Positions 52,943 to 62,467 of a DNA stretch of 64,000 nucleotides are shown in pieces. The DNA comes from VXMO01 sp965205915 (GTDB lineage Bacteria; Chloroflexota; Dehalococcoidia; UBA6926). The position numbers and the translations under genes are program-made. Every line of letters starts with the position of its first letter. The first letter of the stretch is position 1. The notes under the pieces are model-generated. The model did not search any database, was not told where the DNA came from, and saw only the letters and a program-made list of their open reading frames with translations. The stretch is from the NCBI GenBank assembly GCA_965205915.1, contig OZ242191.1, forward strand, positions 1,116,001 to 1,180,000, given 5' to 3'.

Positions 52943-54154
52943 CTAGGCGGTCTCGTTCTTGTCTTGGGTAGCGGCGGTGTCTTCACCAACGCCGTACGCG
53001 GATTCACGGACTTCAACCTCAATGTACTCAGGGAGTGCGTCCTGGTTCGGACTAACGCCCGGTAGCTCCTCAAACCGCCGCGCCTGGCGCATGACGTTTC
53101 GGTCGAATGAACCGATTGAGTCATTGAATGACTGTGCGGCACGGCGCAGCTGTTCACCGGCTTTCTTGTAGTGACCCATAAACGTTTGGAGGCGGTTGTG
53201 CATCTCCACGCCCGCTTTGCGAATCTCCTCGGCATTCTCCGCGAGTCGTTGCCGTTCCCAGCCGTTCGCGACGGCCCACAACAGTGCAATAAGGGAGCTC
53301 GGAGTTGCTATTGCAACGCGCTTGCTCATCGCATACTCGACAAGATCGTTGCGCGCCCGTAGCGCGGCCGCAAGGAATTGATCCCCCGGCACAAACATCA
53401 CGACGAAGTCGAGTGAGCCGCTAACCTTTGTTCCGTAGTCTCTTTTGGCCAGGTCATCTACCTTGGAGCGCATGGCGCCGGCGTGGCGGACCAGCGCCAT
53501 GTTGGCTACGGATTCGTCATTCGCTTCCTGCGCTTCAAGGTATGCCGCCGTGCTCGCCTTTGAATCTATGACAATTGCGCGATTGTCCGGCAGATGCACA
53601 GTTACGTCCGGCCTCCCGCTGCCGTCGTCGACTGATTCCTGCTCGCTAAAGTCGCAATAATCCACCATGTTGGCAAGTTCGATGACTTTGCGGAGTTGAA
53701 TTTCGCCCCACGCACCAATCTGCCGGTTGTCAGTAAGGGCATCTTTCAGGCCTTTTGTCTCCACGGCAACGGCTCGATTCGCCTCCATTAGCAACGCAAT
53801 GTTTGGATTGAGCCTGGCGTAGTCTCTGGACAGAGGCTCGACCAATTCCTCGAAATGGCGCTTCTGCTCCTCAAGCTCGGCCTTTGCGACCTTGAAGTTC
53901 TGCTCCGCCAGCGTAAGGAATTGCTCGTTGTTGGCCTGTAGCGCTTGTCCTGCTGAAGCCTGAAAGACGGTCTTGAGTTCCGTCTTCGCCGTCTCTAGCA
54001 GCGCCTCAGTGTCCTGGGCTCTCTCAAGCTGCCCTTGCAGGAGCGCGACATCCGTATTTCTCTTGCCCTCCCGCCATGAATAAACAATGATGCCGACTAC
54101 AATGCCGCCAATTACAGCGCCAATCGCCCCAATTCCCAACCCGATGATGTCCAT
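52943..54154 (-). CDS. rmuC: DNA recombination protein RmuC homologue
   Basis: 403 residues from ATG 54154; the longer frame upstream is low-complexity read-through. One N-terminal membrane helix (about 3-24), a coiled coil (about 30-125), and the RmuC nuclease-like core (about 140-330) with GAWGEIQLRKVIELA and NRAIVIDSKAST, then VVMFVPGDQFLAAAL. RmuC limits inversions at short inverted repeats and has been linked to defence. It is followed by the ABC exporter on the same strand. Confidence 0.88.
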   Translation of the reverse strand: MDIIGLGIGAIGAVIGGIVVGIIVYSWREGKRNTDVALLQGQLERAQDTEALLETAKTELKTVFQASAGQALQANNEQFLTLAEQNFKVAKAELEEQKRHFEELVEPLSRDYARLNPNIALLMEANRAVAVETKGLKDALTDNRQIGAWGEIQLRKVIELANMVDYCDFSEQESVDDGSGRPDVTVHLPDNRAIVIDSKASTAAYLEAQEANDESVANMALVRHAGAMRSKVDDLAKRDYGTKVSGSLDFVVMFVPGDQFLAAALRARNDLVEYAMSKRVAIATPSSLIALLWAVANGWERQRLAENAEEIRKAGVEMHNRLQTFMGHYKKAGEQLRRAAQSFNDSIGSFDRNVMRQARRFEELPGVSPNQDALPEYIEVEVRESAYGVGEDTAATQDKNETA

Positions 54155-54278
54155 TGCTGAGTGCGCCCCGTTTCCGTCCGCCACTGCGACGTGCCCACGT
54201 TTAGGCACGTCACTAGTTTGGCACACGCGTTCGCTCGTTGCCAGAGATACCGGGGGGTTGCGTGGTGAAGCAGTGGGG

Positions 54279-55226
54279 CTAATTGAGGTCGTCGGCTGAG
54301 GGGCCCTGACGTCCGTCCAGTTCGCCGCGGTCGTGGGCGCGGACGAGGGCTTCAAACTCCGGGGGATCCTCCTCGTCGTCGGAGGTGTTACGGGCGGGCG
54401 GGCCGCCGAGGCCGCTGTCCACGAGCTCATGGTTGCTGCGCACGTACCCGCGAAAGCCCGATGCGCCGGAAGACATGAATGAGGGACGACCGTGCTGGGA
54501 GGGGTGCTGATACACCTCGCCGATAATGACCTGCACGCCCTCAGCGGGATGGTCGCGCAGGAACGCGGCTTCGTAGCGATTGCCGGCGTCTATAAGGGTG
54601 AGAATTCGCTGGGCAAGTCGTGGATGGACACGACCCACCGGCTCCCCACGGCAGGAATGCAGCAGGAGCCTGTTGCCCTCCCGACTGAGCGTCAGGGCCT
54701 CGCCGCTGCTCAGGTGGCCGACGGCGGTGCGGTCGGTTGCGTCGATAAGGGTCGCGATTGTGCTCTTGCCCGTTTCGTTCATCAGCAGGTGGCCTGAATA
54801 GACGTGGCGGGCGGGTGAGTCAGGGCCGGCTACGGTGCTCTGAGTACCATATGTTGCAGCGGCTTCGCTGACGGCAGTAACAGGTTCGGATGGGCTCGCG
54901 CCGTTTGCCTGTTCGGATGAGGCGGGCTTGGTAACGGCTTCCGCGCGCTCGAGACGGTCGCGGTTGCGGTGGGCAATGGTGTTTGCGGGATCGATCCTCA
55001 GAGCGACCTCGATGACATCCCGCGTCTCAGTGAGTTCGCCGAGTTCAAGCAGCGCCTTGGCCAGCCGGTTCAGCGCCTCGATGTTGTTTGGCCCCAGCCG
55101 GAGAACGGCCACGTTGGCATCGACGGCTTGCCGCCAGTCTTGATTGAGGGCGAATGCGACCGCTGCCTCGGTCTGTGTCTTGATTTCACGGGTCTGTGAA
55201 CGTTCGTCAACTCGTGTCGCTGTCAT
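54279..55226 (-). CDS. TPR-repeat protein
   Basis: 315 residues from ATG 55226. Residues 20-100 hold about two tetratricopeptide repeats (DANVAVLRLGPNNIEALNRL, VIEVALRIDPANTIAHRNRD). A variable Ala/Ser-rich linker follows, then a domain at about 140-260 (GHLSSGEALTLSREGNRLLL, VQVIIGEVYQHP), and a charged C-terminus. The central domain is not recognised. A protein-protein interaction role is likely. Confidence 0.65.
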   Translation of the reverse strand: MTATRVDERSQTREIKTQTEAAVAFALNQDWRQAVDANVAVLRLGPNNIEALNRLAKALLELGELTETRDVIEVALRIDPANTIAHRNRDRLERAEAVTKPASSEQANGASPSEPVTAVSEAAATYGTQSTVAGPDSPARHVYSGHLLMNETGKSTIATLIDATDRTAVGHLSSGEALTLSREGNRLLLHSCRGEPVGRVHPRLAQRILTLIDAGNRYEAAFLRDHPAEGVQVIIGEVYQHPSQHGRPSFMSSGASGFRGYVRSNHELVDSGLGGPPARNTSDDEEDPPEFEALVRAHDRGELDGRQGPSADDLN

Positions 55227-55565
55227 GGCCGATGACCTGCTTTCCGCGTTCCGATGCTCCTGCGCAATTCGCCGTACAGAGCGCGGGCGCCCGCAGACAG
55301 GACACAACGAACGGCAAGCGGCTACGCAGGATGCTCAAATCGAGCCTACTGCGCGCGTCGCACTGCCTCGCCGGACTGCCTTAACAGACGCCTGACGACG
55401 CATCGACGCGGATAGCCGCCGAGTCGCTGTCCCTGCCGCCTCCCCGCGCTGACCGAGCGGCAGTTTCTCGAACTCAGTCCAAAACCTATTGTCTACCAGG
55501 TGTCAAGGGGAAGGGGAGGGGGGGCGGGCTTTGGCGCGTATAATCAGGCGTGTAGCACGGAATGA
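55227..55565. other. Intergenic region with a -10 box for the Fic gene
   Basis: 339 bases between divergent genes. A perfect TATAAT lies at 55539-55544 with a plausible start site just before the Fic frame. No clear -35. A GGGGAGGGGGGGCGGG run lies upstream. No gene seen. Confidence 0.45.
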
Positions 55566-55598
55566 ATGATATTCATCGTTGTTTGGAGGATAGGTGCT

Positions 55599-57080
55599 TT
55601 GCAAGTATATCCGTGGAAACCGATTGAGCCTTTGAGCGACAAAGAAAGAGGCTTGAAATCGGAGGAGATCGAATCGCTCCGGGAGGCGTGGCGTGATGCT
55701 CGATCACGACTTCAGGAGTCGGGCCCTGTAAATTTGAAGGAATTCAACGAGAGACTGGTGAGGCGCCTCAGCATAGAAACAGGAATAATCGAACACCTGT
55801 ATGAACTCGAACTGGGAACGACCGAGACGCTTGTCGCCGAAGGATTTCTGGAAGAACACGTCTCCAACGCTAGTACGAACATAGAACCTGCCCGTCTCAT
55901 TGATATTCTTCGCGATCACGAGGCAGCAATAACACTTGTGATGGACGGGATTGGGCAACAACGTGACCTTACTCGGGGTTTCATGCACCAAGTCCATGCC
56001 GTGCTGACAAGAAATCAGCAAACTTATACTGCTGTAGATCAATTGGGCATGCGCCGCGAAGTGCCACTTGACCGCGGAAAGTTTAAATTGCTTCCGAATA
56101 ACCCAACACGGCCAGACGGGCTCGTTCACGAATACTGCCCTCCCGTCCAAGTTGACTCCGAGGTGGATCGACTCCTGGACTATCTGCGGAGCTATGAGGA
56201 TGAAGACCCGATCGTCGTCGCTGCATGGTTCCACCACCGATTCACGCAAATTCACCCGTACCCCGACGGTAACGGTCGCGTTGCTCGTACTCTAACAACC
56301 CTTCTCTTGCTGCGAAGCGAGCTATTCCCTTTGGTTATTGACCGAAGCGGGAGAACTGACTACATAAAAGCTCTTGAAAGTGCCGACGGCGGTGATTTGC
56401 AACCACTTGTGTCCCTGTTTGTCCGTCTTGAAAAGACGGCCATCCTTCAAGCCCTCAGTATCGACGCCGACAGCGAAGAAAGTTATCAAAGGTCTGTTAC
56501 TGATGCGATGATTGACGCGCTCTCTGACAGATTTAAGCAGAGGAGCAAGAAGAGACAGGTTGACCTCTCACAAGTGAACGCCAATGCAAGAGACTTTAGA
56601 GGAGTTGCGCATACCACCATCGAGAGGACTTTGTTACGCCTCAAGGATGCGCTGACGCCATTGAGTGCAGCAGATGTGGCCCTGTTCGATGGCGGCACCG
56701 ATGAGGGTAATCCCCACTGGTACAGGTGGCAAATCGTTGATGCTGCCCAAGATGCCAAGTCATTCGCTAATTTTGAAGAGGATCACTATTTCGTAAAAGC
56801 AACAATCCGTACCGACCAGTTGCGATTAAGCTTCGTTGTTTCGTGCCACCACGTGGGCCGCGTTCCGTCAGGGATAATGCAGGCCATAGCATTTGCAACC
56901 CTCGAATCCGTCAGTAATCCTGACAATGACGAGGGTCCGAGAGAGTCTCACATCCCTTGTTCGTTGGAGCCTTTTGTGTTTTCCCACAGAACTATAGTTG
57001 ACCAAGCGAGAGAGTTGTTCGACCACTGGCTGGATCAATGCCTTGCCGTTGCCATCAAGGATTTCAGCGAGCGTGTTTGA
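55599..57080 (+). CDS. Fic-family AMP-transferase-like protein
   Basis: 493 residues from TTG 55599, chosen because GGAGG (55585-55589) is nine bases upstream; ATG 55566 is the longer alternative. Fic core at about 195-290 with the catalytic motif IHPYPDGNGRVAR (His, Asp, Gly-Asn-Gly-Arg all present; Tyr in place of Phe). The N-terminal helix reads SIETGIIEHLYEL, where the auto-inhibitory motif T-x3-E-G normally ends in Gly; here it is His. Fic enzymes transfer AMP or other nucleotide parts to proteins. The C-terminal 200 residues are not recognised. AT-richer than the neighbours, so probably acquired. Confidence 0.82.
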   Translation: MQVYPWKPIEPLSDKERGLKSEEIESLREAWRDARSRLQESGPVNLKEFNERLVRRLSIETGIIEHLYELELGTTETLVAEGFLEEHVSNASTNIEPARLIDILRDHEAAITLVMDGIGQQRDLTRGFMHQVHAVLTRNQQTYTAVDQLGMRREVPLDRGKFKLLPNNPTRPDGLVHEYCPPVQVDSEVDRLLDYLRSYEDEDPIVVAAWFHHRFTQIHPYPDGNGRVARTLTTLLLLRSELFPLVIDRSGRTDYIKALESADGGDLQPLVSLFVRLEKTAILQALSIDADSEESYQRSVTDAMIDALSDRFKQRSKKRQVDLSQVNANARDFRGVAHTTIERTLLRLKDALTPLSAADVALFDGGTDEGNPHWYRWQIVDAAQDAKSFANFEEDHYFVKATIRTDQLRLSFVVSCHHVGRVPSGIMQAIAFATLESVSNPDNDEGPRESHIPCSLEPFVFSHRTIVDQARELFDHWLDQCLAVAIKDFSERV

Positions 57081-57084
57081 GGGT

Positions 57085-57828
57085 TTACTCATCCCGGCCT
57101 AGCATGGCTACGTTCTTGGGCATTCCCCGCAGTCTGATCCGTACTATTTCCGCCAGGGTTTGGGGGCCGTGGCGGAGGCGGACGGTGCTCATTTCGCCGT
57201 AGCGCCATGTGACGGGGCGTTCGATGACGCGCAGATTCCATCGGCGCGCCAAGTAGAGGATCTCCGCGTCGAAGGCGAATCCGTCAACGCGTTGTCCTGC
57301 GAAGAGAATCTCCGCGGCATAATCTCTGAATGCCTTGAATCCGCATTGCGTATCGGCAACGGACAGGCCCAGAACCAGGCGCGTCGCACGGCTCACTACC
57401 CGTCCGCCAAGGCGGCGTGAAAGAGGCTCGCCGCTGCGTTTTGCCCCCTCTATCGACCGGGAACCAATCACGATGGGCACCTCGTGCGTGTCTTCGACAA
57501 ACGGGGCGATGGTCTCCACCGGCACAGCCAGGTCAACGTCCATGAACAGTCGCACTGCGCCTTTCGCCTCCAGCATTCCCCGCTTCACGGCGTGACCTTT
57601 GCCCCGATGCGGCAGTGAGAGCAGCCGAACGCGCGGCGACTGTTCTGCAAACTCCCGTGTGATGGACTCCGTGGCGTCCGTGCTGCCGTCGCTGGCGATG
57701 ATGAGCTCCGCGTCGGGGTAGTGGGCGTCAAGGTAGGCTGTTACCTCGTCGAGGGCGGCGGGCAGTCGTGTCTCCTCGTTGTAGACGGGGACAATGACGG
57801 ACAGCGATGGCGCGGCCGGTTCAGTCAC
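57085..57828 (-). CDS. Family 2 glycosyltransferase, dolichyl-phosphate mannose synthase-like
   Basis: 247 residues, ATG start. GT-A fold: LSVIVPVYNEETRLPAAL at the N-terminus, ELIIASDGSTDAT, and DxD-type metal site in RLFMDVDLAVP. The C-terminal ADTQCGFKAFRDYAAEILF is typical of polyprenyl-phosphate glycosyltransferases. It transfers sugar to a lipid carrier for envelope glycans. It follows lysC after an 18-base gap in the same direction and ends 4 bases from the convergent Fic gene. Confidence 0.87.
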   Translation of the reverse strand: MTEPAAPSLSVIVPVYNEETRLPAALDEVTAYLDAHYPDAELIIASDGSTDATESITREFAEQSPRVRLLSLPHRGKGHAVKRGMLEAKGAVRLFMDVDLAVPVETIAPFVEDTHEVPIVIGSRSIEGAKRSGEPLSRRLGGRVVSRATRLVLGLSVADTQCGFKAFRDYAAEILFAGQRVDGFAFDAEILYLARRWNLRVIERPVTWRYGEMSTVRLRHGPQTLAEIVRIRLRGMPKNVAMLGRDE

Positions 57829-57846
57829 GGGACGCCTCGCATCGCG

Positions 57847-59079
57847 CTAGAGAGGTATTTCGTCCGGCGTTTCCAGGCTGAACGCGCGATGCAGGGCGCG
57901 GACGGCGTCCTCCACGCTGTCCTGATGAACGACGCAGGTGATGCTGATCTCCGCCGTCGTGATCATCTCGATGTTCACCTGGGCGTCTCGAAGAGCGCGG
58001 AACATTGCGCCCGCGTAGCCGGGCGCGTTCGTCAGGCCGGCGCCGACAATGCTGACCTTCGCCAGATATTCGTCCGCCGTTACGTCAGTGGCGCCAAGCT
58101 CCGCCTGCATGGCCCGCGTTCGCTCCAGGGTCTCGGTCAATTGGTCGCGGGTCACGGTGAAAGAGAGATCGCTCAGACCGTGCTGCCCCGCGTTCTGGAC
58201 GATGATATCGACGCTGATGCCGGCGTCGGCGAGCGGGGAGAAGACCTGCGCGGCGATGCCCGGTCTATCCGGCACGCCGAGCAGCGTGACACGCGCGATG
58301 CCGGCGTCATGCGCGATGCCGCGAACCTTGTTGCGATTCTCCATCAGTTCTCCTCCGTGAATGCGCGTGCCGGTCGGCTTATCGGTCAGGCTTGAGGCCA
58401 CAAGGATGGGCACATCGTAGACCCAGCCGAGTTCGACGGCGCGGTTGTGCATGACGCGCGCGCCCTCACTCGCCATTTCCAGCATCTCATCGTAGTTGAT
58501 GTCCGCCAAGCGTCGCGCGTCAGGCACGATGCGCGGATCGGCGGTGTAGATGCCGTCCACGTCCGTATATATTTCACAGACGGGCGCGCGGAGCTCGGCG
58601 GCTAAGGCGACGGCAGTTGTGTCCGAACCGCCACGACCGAGCGTCGTTATCTCCATGTCGTCCGTCGTGCCCTGGAACCCGGCCACGATGACGATGTTGC
58701 CGCGGCCGATCTCATCCTGAAGTCGCTTGGGTTCAATCTGCGTGATGCGGGCGCGTGAGAAGTCCGTGTCCGTGCGGATGCCGGCCTGAAAGCCGCTGAG
58801 GCTTACTGCGCCAAGTCCCATCTCCCGCAGCGCCATGGCCAACAACGCGCCTGAGATAAGCTCGCCGGTGGACAGCAGCAGGTCCATTTCTCGCGGCGCG
58901 GGATTGGTGGAAACGCTGCGGCTGAGTTCGATGAGTTGATTCGTCGTCTGGCCCATGGCGGATACGACAACGACGAGGTCGTCTCCCGCCTCGCGATCCC
59001 TTGCGATCCGCGACGCGACGCGCTTGATGTGGTCGGCGGACGCGACGGAACTTCCGCCGTACTTCTGGATCCTGAGCAT
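57847..59079 (-). CDS. lysC: Aspartate kinase
   Basis: 410 residues, ATG start. Catalytic domain begins with KYGGSSVASADHIKRVA and includes VVVVSAMGQTTNQL and LGRGGSDTTAVALA. The C-terminal 150 residues carry two ACT domains (VTLLGVPDRPGIAAQVFSPL; VSIVGAGLTNAPGYAGAMFR), the site of feedback control by lysine or threonine. It phosphorylates aspartate, the first step to Lys, Thr and Met. It follows thrB directly. Confidence 0.95.
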   Translation of the reverse strand: MLRIQKYGGSSVASADHIKRVASRIARDREAGDDLVVVVSAMGQTTNQLIELSRSVSTNPAPREMDLLLSTGELISGALLAMALREMGLGAVSLSGFQAGIRTDTDFSRARITQIEPKRLQDEIGRGNIVIVAGFQGTTDDMEITTLGRGGSDTTAVALAAELRAPVCEIYTDVDGIYTADPRIVPDARRLADINYDEMLEMASEGARVMHNRAVELGWVYDVPILVASSLTDKPTGTRIHGGELMENRNKVRGIAHDAGIARVTLLGVPDRPGIAAQVFSPLADAGISVDIIVQNAGQHGLSDLSFTVTRDQLTETLERTRAMQAELGATDVTADEYLAKVSIVGAGLTNAPGYAGAMFRALRDAQVNIEMITTAEISITCVVHQDSVEDAVRALHRAFSLETPDEIPL

Positions 59080-59084
59080 CGGCG

Positions 59085-60011
59085 CTACGACTCCGAAACG
59101 ATGTGAGCGCCGCGCTCAGACGGCGCAAGGATCAGGGCGCGCCCGGGGATGTCCAACGAATGCGCCGCCTCGGTCATCGCCGTCGCGACGGCTGCTGTGT
59201 ACTGAGGCGAACTCATCGCCAGGATCGTCGGGCCCGCTCCGGAGAGAAAAGCCGTGTACGCGCCTGCCGCTTTTGCCGCGTGGGTAAGTGGGGCCATGCC
59301 GGGCACAAGGTCGGCGCGATACGGCTGGTGCAGTCGATCCTCCGTGGCCAGTGCGAGATCGTTCCAATGATGGGTCATAAATGTGCGGATGAGCAGCGCC
59401 GTCCTTGCGACATTGAATGAGGCATCGCGCAGGGGAACGTTACGGGGAAGCACGGCACGCGCCTTCGCAGTCGATAGCTCCACATCCGGCACGAACGCGA
59501 TGCAACTCAGATCGTTCGGGAACTCAAGCTGCCGCGCAACAGGTTGCCCGTCCTCTGAAATGACGGCGACACACGTGCCGCCCATCAGGGCCGGCGCCGC
59601 ATTGTCCGGATGCCCTTCCAACTGCGTGGCGTCCGCCAACATATCGTCGGTTTCGCGGTCGGCGCCGGCCAGTGTGTTTGCGATGAGCAGGCCGGTGGCG
59701 ATTGCGGCGGCGCTGCTGCCGAGCCCGCGAGCCAGGGGAATGCCGTTCTGAGCGGTCACGCGCAAGGTGGGCAACTCCACACCGAGGCGGGATGCCCCAA
59801 GCGCGGCGGCCCGAATAATAAGGTTCTGGTCGGCTGCGTCGGCCAGCTGATCTGCGCCCTCCCCTTGCATGATGATGGCGTTTTCAGCGGCGGGCTCAAC
59901 ACGGACCTCAAGCCACAAATCAAGCGCCATGCCGACAGCATCAAAGGCAGAGCCAAAGTTAGCCGTCGAGGCAGGGGCGCGAATAGTGAAGGGTGAGAAA
60001 TCAGTAGTCAT
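59085..60011 (-). CDS. thrB: Homoserine kinase
   Basis: 308 residues, ATG start. GHMP kinase: N-terminal RAPASTANFGSAFDAVGMAL, ATP loop GIPLARGLGSSAAAIATGLL, and the third motif AYTAFLSGAGPTILAM near the C-terminus. It phosphorylates homoserine for threonine synthesis. It lies 5 bases upstream of lysC, so two steps of the aspartate pathway share one transcript. Confidence 0.94.
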   Translation of the reverse strand: MTTDFSPFTIRAPASTANFGSAFDAVGMALDLWLEVRVEPAAENAIIMQGEGADQLADAADQNLIIRAAALGASRLGVELPTLRVTAQNGIPLARGLGSSAAAIATGLLIANTLAGADRETDDMLADATQLEGHPDNAAPALMGGTCVAVISEDGQPVARQLEFPNDLSCIAFVPDVELSTAKARAVLPRNVPLRDASFNVARTALLIRTFMTHHWNDLALATEDRLHQPYRADLVPGMAPLTHAAKAAGAYTAFLSGAGPTILAMSSPQYTAAVATAMTEAAHSLDIPGRALILAPSERGAHIVSES

Positions 60012-60078
60012 GGCAGCACAGGTTAAGTATAGGGGCGAGAACGGTCAACCGCGCGAATCCGGGGCGCCAACCGGGACG

Positions 60079-60879
60079 CTAGCCCAAGCGAATCTCCGGG
60101 TTTCGCCCCGCCACTGCCTCCCACAATCTCTGTGACCGCGCCCTGCCGTCCGGTGACGAGGGATCAATGACAAGCCGGCCGGAGCGCGTGTAGGAGCCGA
60201 TGGTCTGTAGCTCGGTGCGGCCATTGTCCCAATTCCATGGGCGGCCTCGCGCATCGAGCAGGGTCGCCTCCGCCAAGTGCCTATCAAGCGGCACGGCTAT
60301 TGGTAGCCGTTGGGAGGCGTTGAGGTCGCCTTTCCAGACCCAAAACTTGTCGAGCGCGCGGACGTGATAGGCGGCGCGGCGGATATGGGCGTTCGCGCCG
60401 AATATCGTGAAGTCCCGCCCCCTGGGGAATTCGGTTACGTCCTGGAGCACGTCCGTTACGCGGAAGAATGCGATTAGATAGAAACCCGGCTCGCCATTGA
60501 ATCTGCCAACACCGTCGTGCGGAACGAGCCGAGCGAGGAATAGCAGGTAGTCGCCGGGGCCGCACGGCTTCAGCCCGGCGCCGCGGCCTGTCCTCTGCGG
60601 ATCGTCGCCGTAGGTGAACGTGCGGAACTCCGGGTCATCGTGCAAGCGGTCATTCCATCGTGAGACGGGCGCGAAGTCTGCGAGGGTTTTGTCCTGATCG
60701 TTGTATGCCTCCAGCTTGGGGTACGCGGGCAGCGTTGGCGACCATAGCCGCCGCTCCTCCGGGATGGGCAGGAACTCAAACGTCCCGTCAGGAAAGATAG
60801 GACTTCGGAGCGCGCCGTGAGAGGCGTTCACGCCGACGTTGACGAGGAAAATGCGGGCGGTGGGATCGACAGAAACCAA
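60079..60879 (-). CDS. Nmad3-like (nucleotide modification associated) protein
   Basis: 266 residues from TTG 60879, with GGAG eight bases upstream. The N-terminal segment IFLVNVGVNASHGALRSPIF, then DGTFEFLPIPEE, resembles the start of Nmad3 domains, which occur near DNA- or nucleotide-modification genes. Further marks are GDYLLFLARLVP and VWKGDLNASQRLPIAVPL. Divergent from queG by 70 bases. A link to modified bases is suggested by family name and neighbour, not proven. Confidence 0.5.
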   Translation of the reverse strand: MVSVDPTARIFLVNVGVNASHGALRSPIFPDGTFEFLPIPEERRLWSPTLPAYPKLEAYNDQDKTLADFAPVSRWNDRLHDDPEFRTFTYGDDPQRTGRGAGLKPCGPGDYLLFLARLVPHDGVGRFNGEPGFYLIAFFRVTDVLQDVTEFPRGRDFTIFGANAHIRRAAYHVRALDKFWVWKGDLNASQRLPIAVPLDRHLAEATLLDARGRPWNWDNGRTELQTIGSYTRSGRLVIDPSSPDGRARSQRLWEAVAGRNPEIRLG

Positions 60880-60949
60880 TCCGGGGACTCCGTTCAGCGT
60901 AACTCCGTATTGGAGTCAGAATGGATGCTCAATCGTGCAACAATCACGT

Positions 60950-62101
60950 ATGAATCGTAGCAGTGAACGTGAGAGTCTGGCGCAAGCTGTCAAGGATGCC
61001 GCTTCTCAAGCGGGCTTTGACGTGGTCGGCATCGCGTCCGCGGATGTCTTTCGAGAGCGGGGGGCGACGGCCAAAGAGCGCGTTTCTGAGGGCCTGATGG
61101 ACGGCCTGCCGTGGTTCACGGAGGAACGCGTCGAGCGCGGCATGGATCCGGCAACTATGCTGTCCGGCGCTCGTTCGATTATCTCCCTCGCTCTGAGCCA
61201 TCACTATGGGGACATCGGGGAGCCGGATGATTCCCTCCCGCGTGGACGCATCGCGAAATATGCGTGGGGTGAGGACTACCACCGCGTCTTTGCTCGCAAG
61301 GTTCGCGCTTTCATTGAGACGCTGCCGGAGGCTACAGGTGTCCCGGACATCGGCACGCGCTGGTACACGGACACGGGGCCGATGCTTGACCGCGCCGTTG
61401 CGGAACGGGCGGGTGTCGGCTGGTTCGGCAAGAACACGAACATCCTGACGTCGCAGGGATCATGGATGCTGCTGGCGCAGGTCATCACGACGCTTGATAT
61501 CGTGCCTGACGAGCCACTCAAGAAGACGTGCGGGGCGTGCAACATCTGCGTGGAGGCCTGCCCGACGGGTGCCATCGTCGCGCCGTACGTGCTCGACAAC
61601 ACGAAGTGCATTTCCTATCTGACGATTGAGAATCGAGGGCCAATTCCGCGTGAACTGCGGCCATTGATTGGCGACTGGATATTCGGCTGCGATATATGCC
61701 AGGACGTGTGCCCGGTGAATCGCAAGGCGCAGGTTGGAGCGGCGTACAGGGAGCTGACACGAGACGCGGAAAACCGCGCCCGGCCGGAGCTGATAGGGCT
61801 TCTGACACTCGACGATGACGGTTTCCGCGAGCGTTTCCGGCAGAGCGCCGTGCTGCGCGCCAAGCCGGAGGGAATGCGCCGTAACGTGTGTGTCGCATTG
61901 GGCAACATAGCCGATCCTACGACGGTTACCCCCCTTACGCGCGTCCTGCGAGAGGATTCCTCGCCCATCGTGCGTGGCCATGCGGCGTGGGCGCTGGGTT
62001 GTATTGGGACGGAGGAGGCGGTGGCGGCGCTATCGGAGGCGCTTGAGGCGGAGGCGGATACGAGCGTTCAAGAAGAGATTGCGTTGGCAAGCCGCAGCTA
62101 G
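60950..62101 (+). CDS. queG: Epoxyqueuosine reductase
   Basis: 383 residues from ATG 60950; earlier in-frame starts (GTG 60935) are possible but poorly supported. The N-terminal part has the cobalamin-binding fold. Two 4Fe-4S sites follow: CGACNICVEACPTGA and CDICQDVCPVNR. A HEAT-like C-terminus (VCVALGNIADPTTVTPLTRV) ends the protein. QueG reduces epoxyqueuosine in tRNA to queuosine using B12. No other queuosine genes are in the window. Confidence 0.93.
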   Translation: MNRSSERESLAQAVKDAASQAGFDVVGIASADVFRERGATAKERVSEGLMDGLPWFTEERVERGMDPATMLSGARSIISLALSHHYGDIGEPDDSLPRGRIAKYAWGEDYHRVFARKVRAFIETLPEATGVPDIGTRWYTDTGPMLDRAVAERAGVGWFGKNTNILTSQGSWMLLAQVITTLDIVPDEPLKKTCGACNICVEACPTGAIVAPYVLDNTKCISYLTIENRGPIPRELRPLIGDWIFGCDICQDVCPVNRKAQVGAAYRELTRDAENRARPELIGLLTLDDDGFRERFRQSAVLRAKPEGMRRNVCVALGNIADPTTVTPLTRVLREDSSPIVRGHAAWALGCIGTEEAVAALSEALEAEADTSVQEEIALASRS

Positions 62102-62144
62102 CCATTCAGCCGGCTGCGCCGCCTTGCTTGCGTAACGACACTTG

Positions 62145-62154
62145 TGTAGTTACA
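62145..62154. promoter_or_regulatory. Possible BrnA operator
   Basis: Near-palindrome TGTAGTTACA 17 bases upstream of the brnT start. A CopG-like BrnA dimer could bind here to repress its own operon. Inference. Confidence 0.3.
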
Positions 62155-62170
62155 GTTATGTAGGTGCATA

Positions 62171-62467
62171 GTGAATGAGTTTGTCATTTGGACGTGGGAT
62201 CCGGGCAAGGATGAGGCGAATCGGCGACGGCATGGGATCAGCCTATCGACGGCGGAGATTATCTTCGACGACCCTTTCCTTGTGAGCGAGGAGGACCCCT
62301 ATCCGTTCGAAAGCAGATGGAGGACATTCGGTCTAATAGCAGGAGTGCTTACCGTAGTTGTCCATACCTTGCCAGAGCGCGAACCTGAGACCGGATTATT
62401 CATTGGACGTCTCATCAGTGCTCGCCGAGCCGACGCACATGAAAGGAGGATATATGAACAAGGATAG
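62171..62467 (+). CDS. brnT: BrnT-family toxin
   Basis: 98 residues, GTG start. BrnT pattern: FVIWTWDPGKDEANRRRHGI, then IIFDDPFLVSEEDPY, RWRTFGLIAGVLTVVVHTL, and the ending RLISARRADAHERRIYEQ. BrnT is a RelE-like ribonuclease toxin that inhibits translation. The brnA start lies inside its last codons, so the pair is coupled. Confidence 0.88.
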   Translation: MNEFVIWTWDPGKDEANRRRHGISLSTAEIIFDDPFLVSEEDPYPFESRWRTFGLIAGVLTVVVHTLPEREPETGLFIGRLISARRADAHERRIYEQG

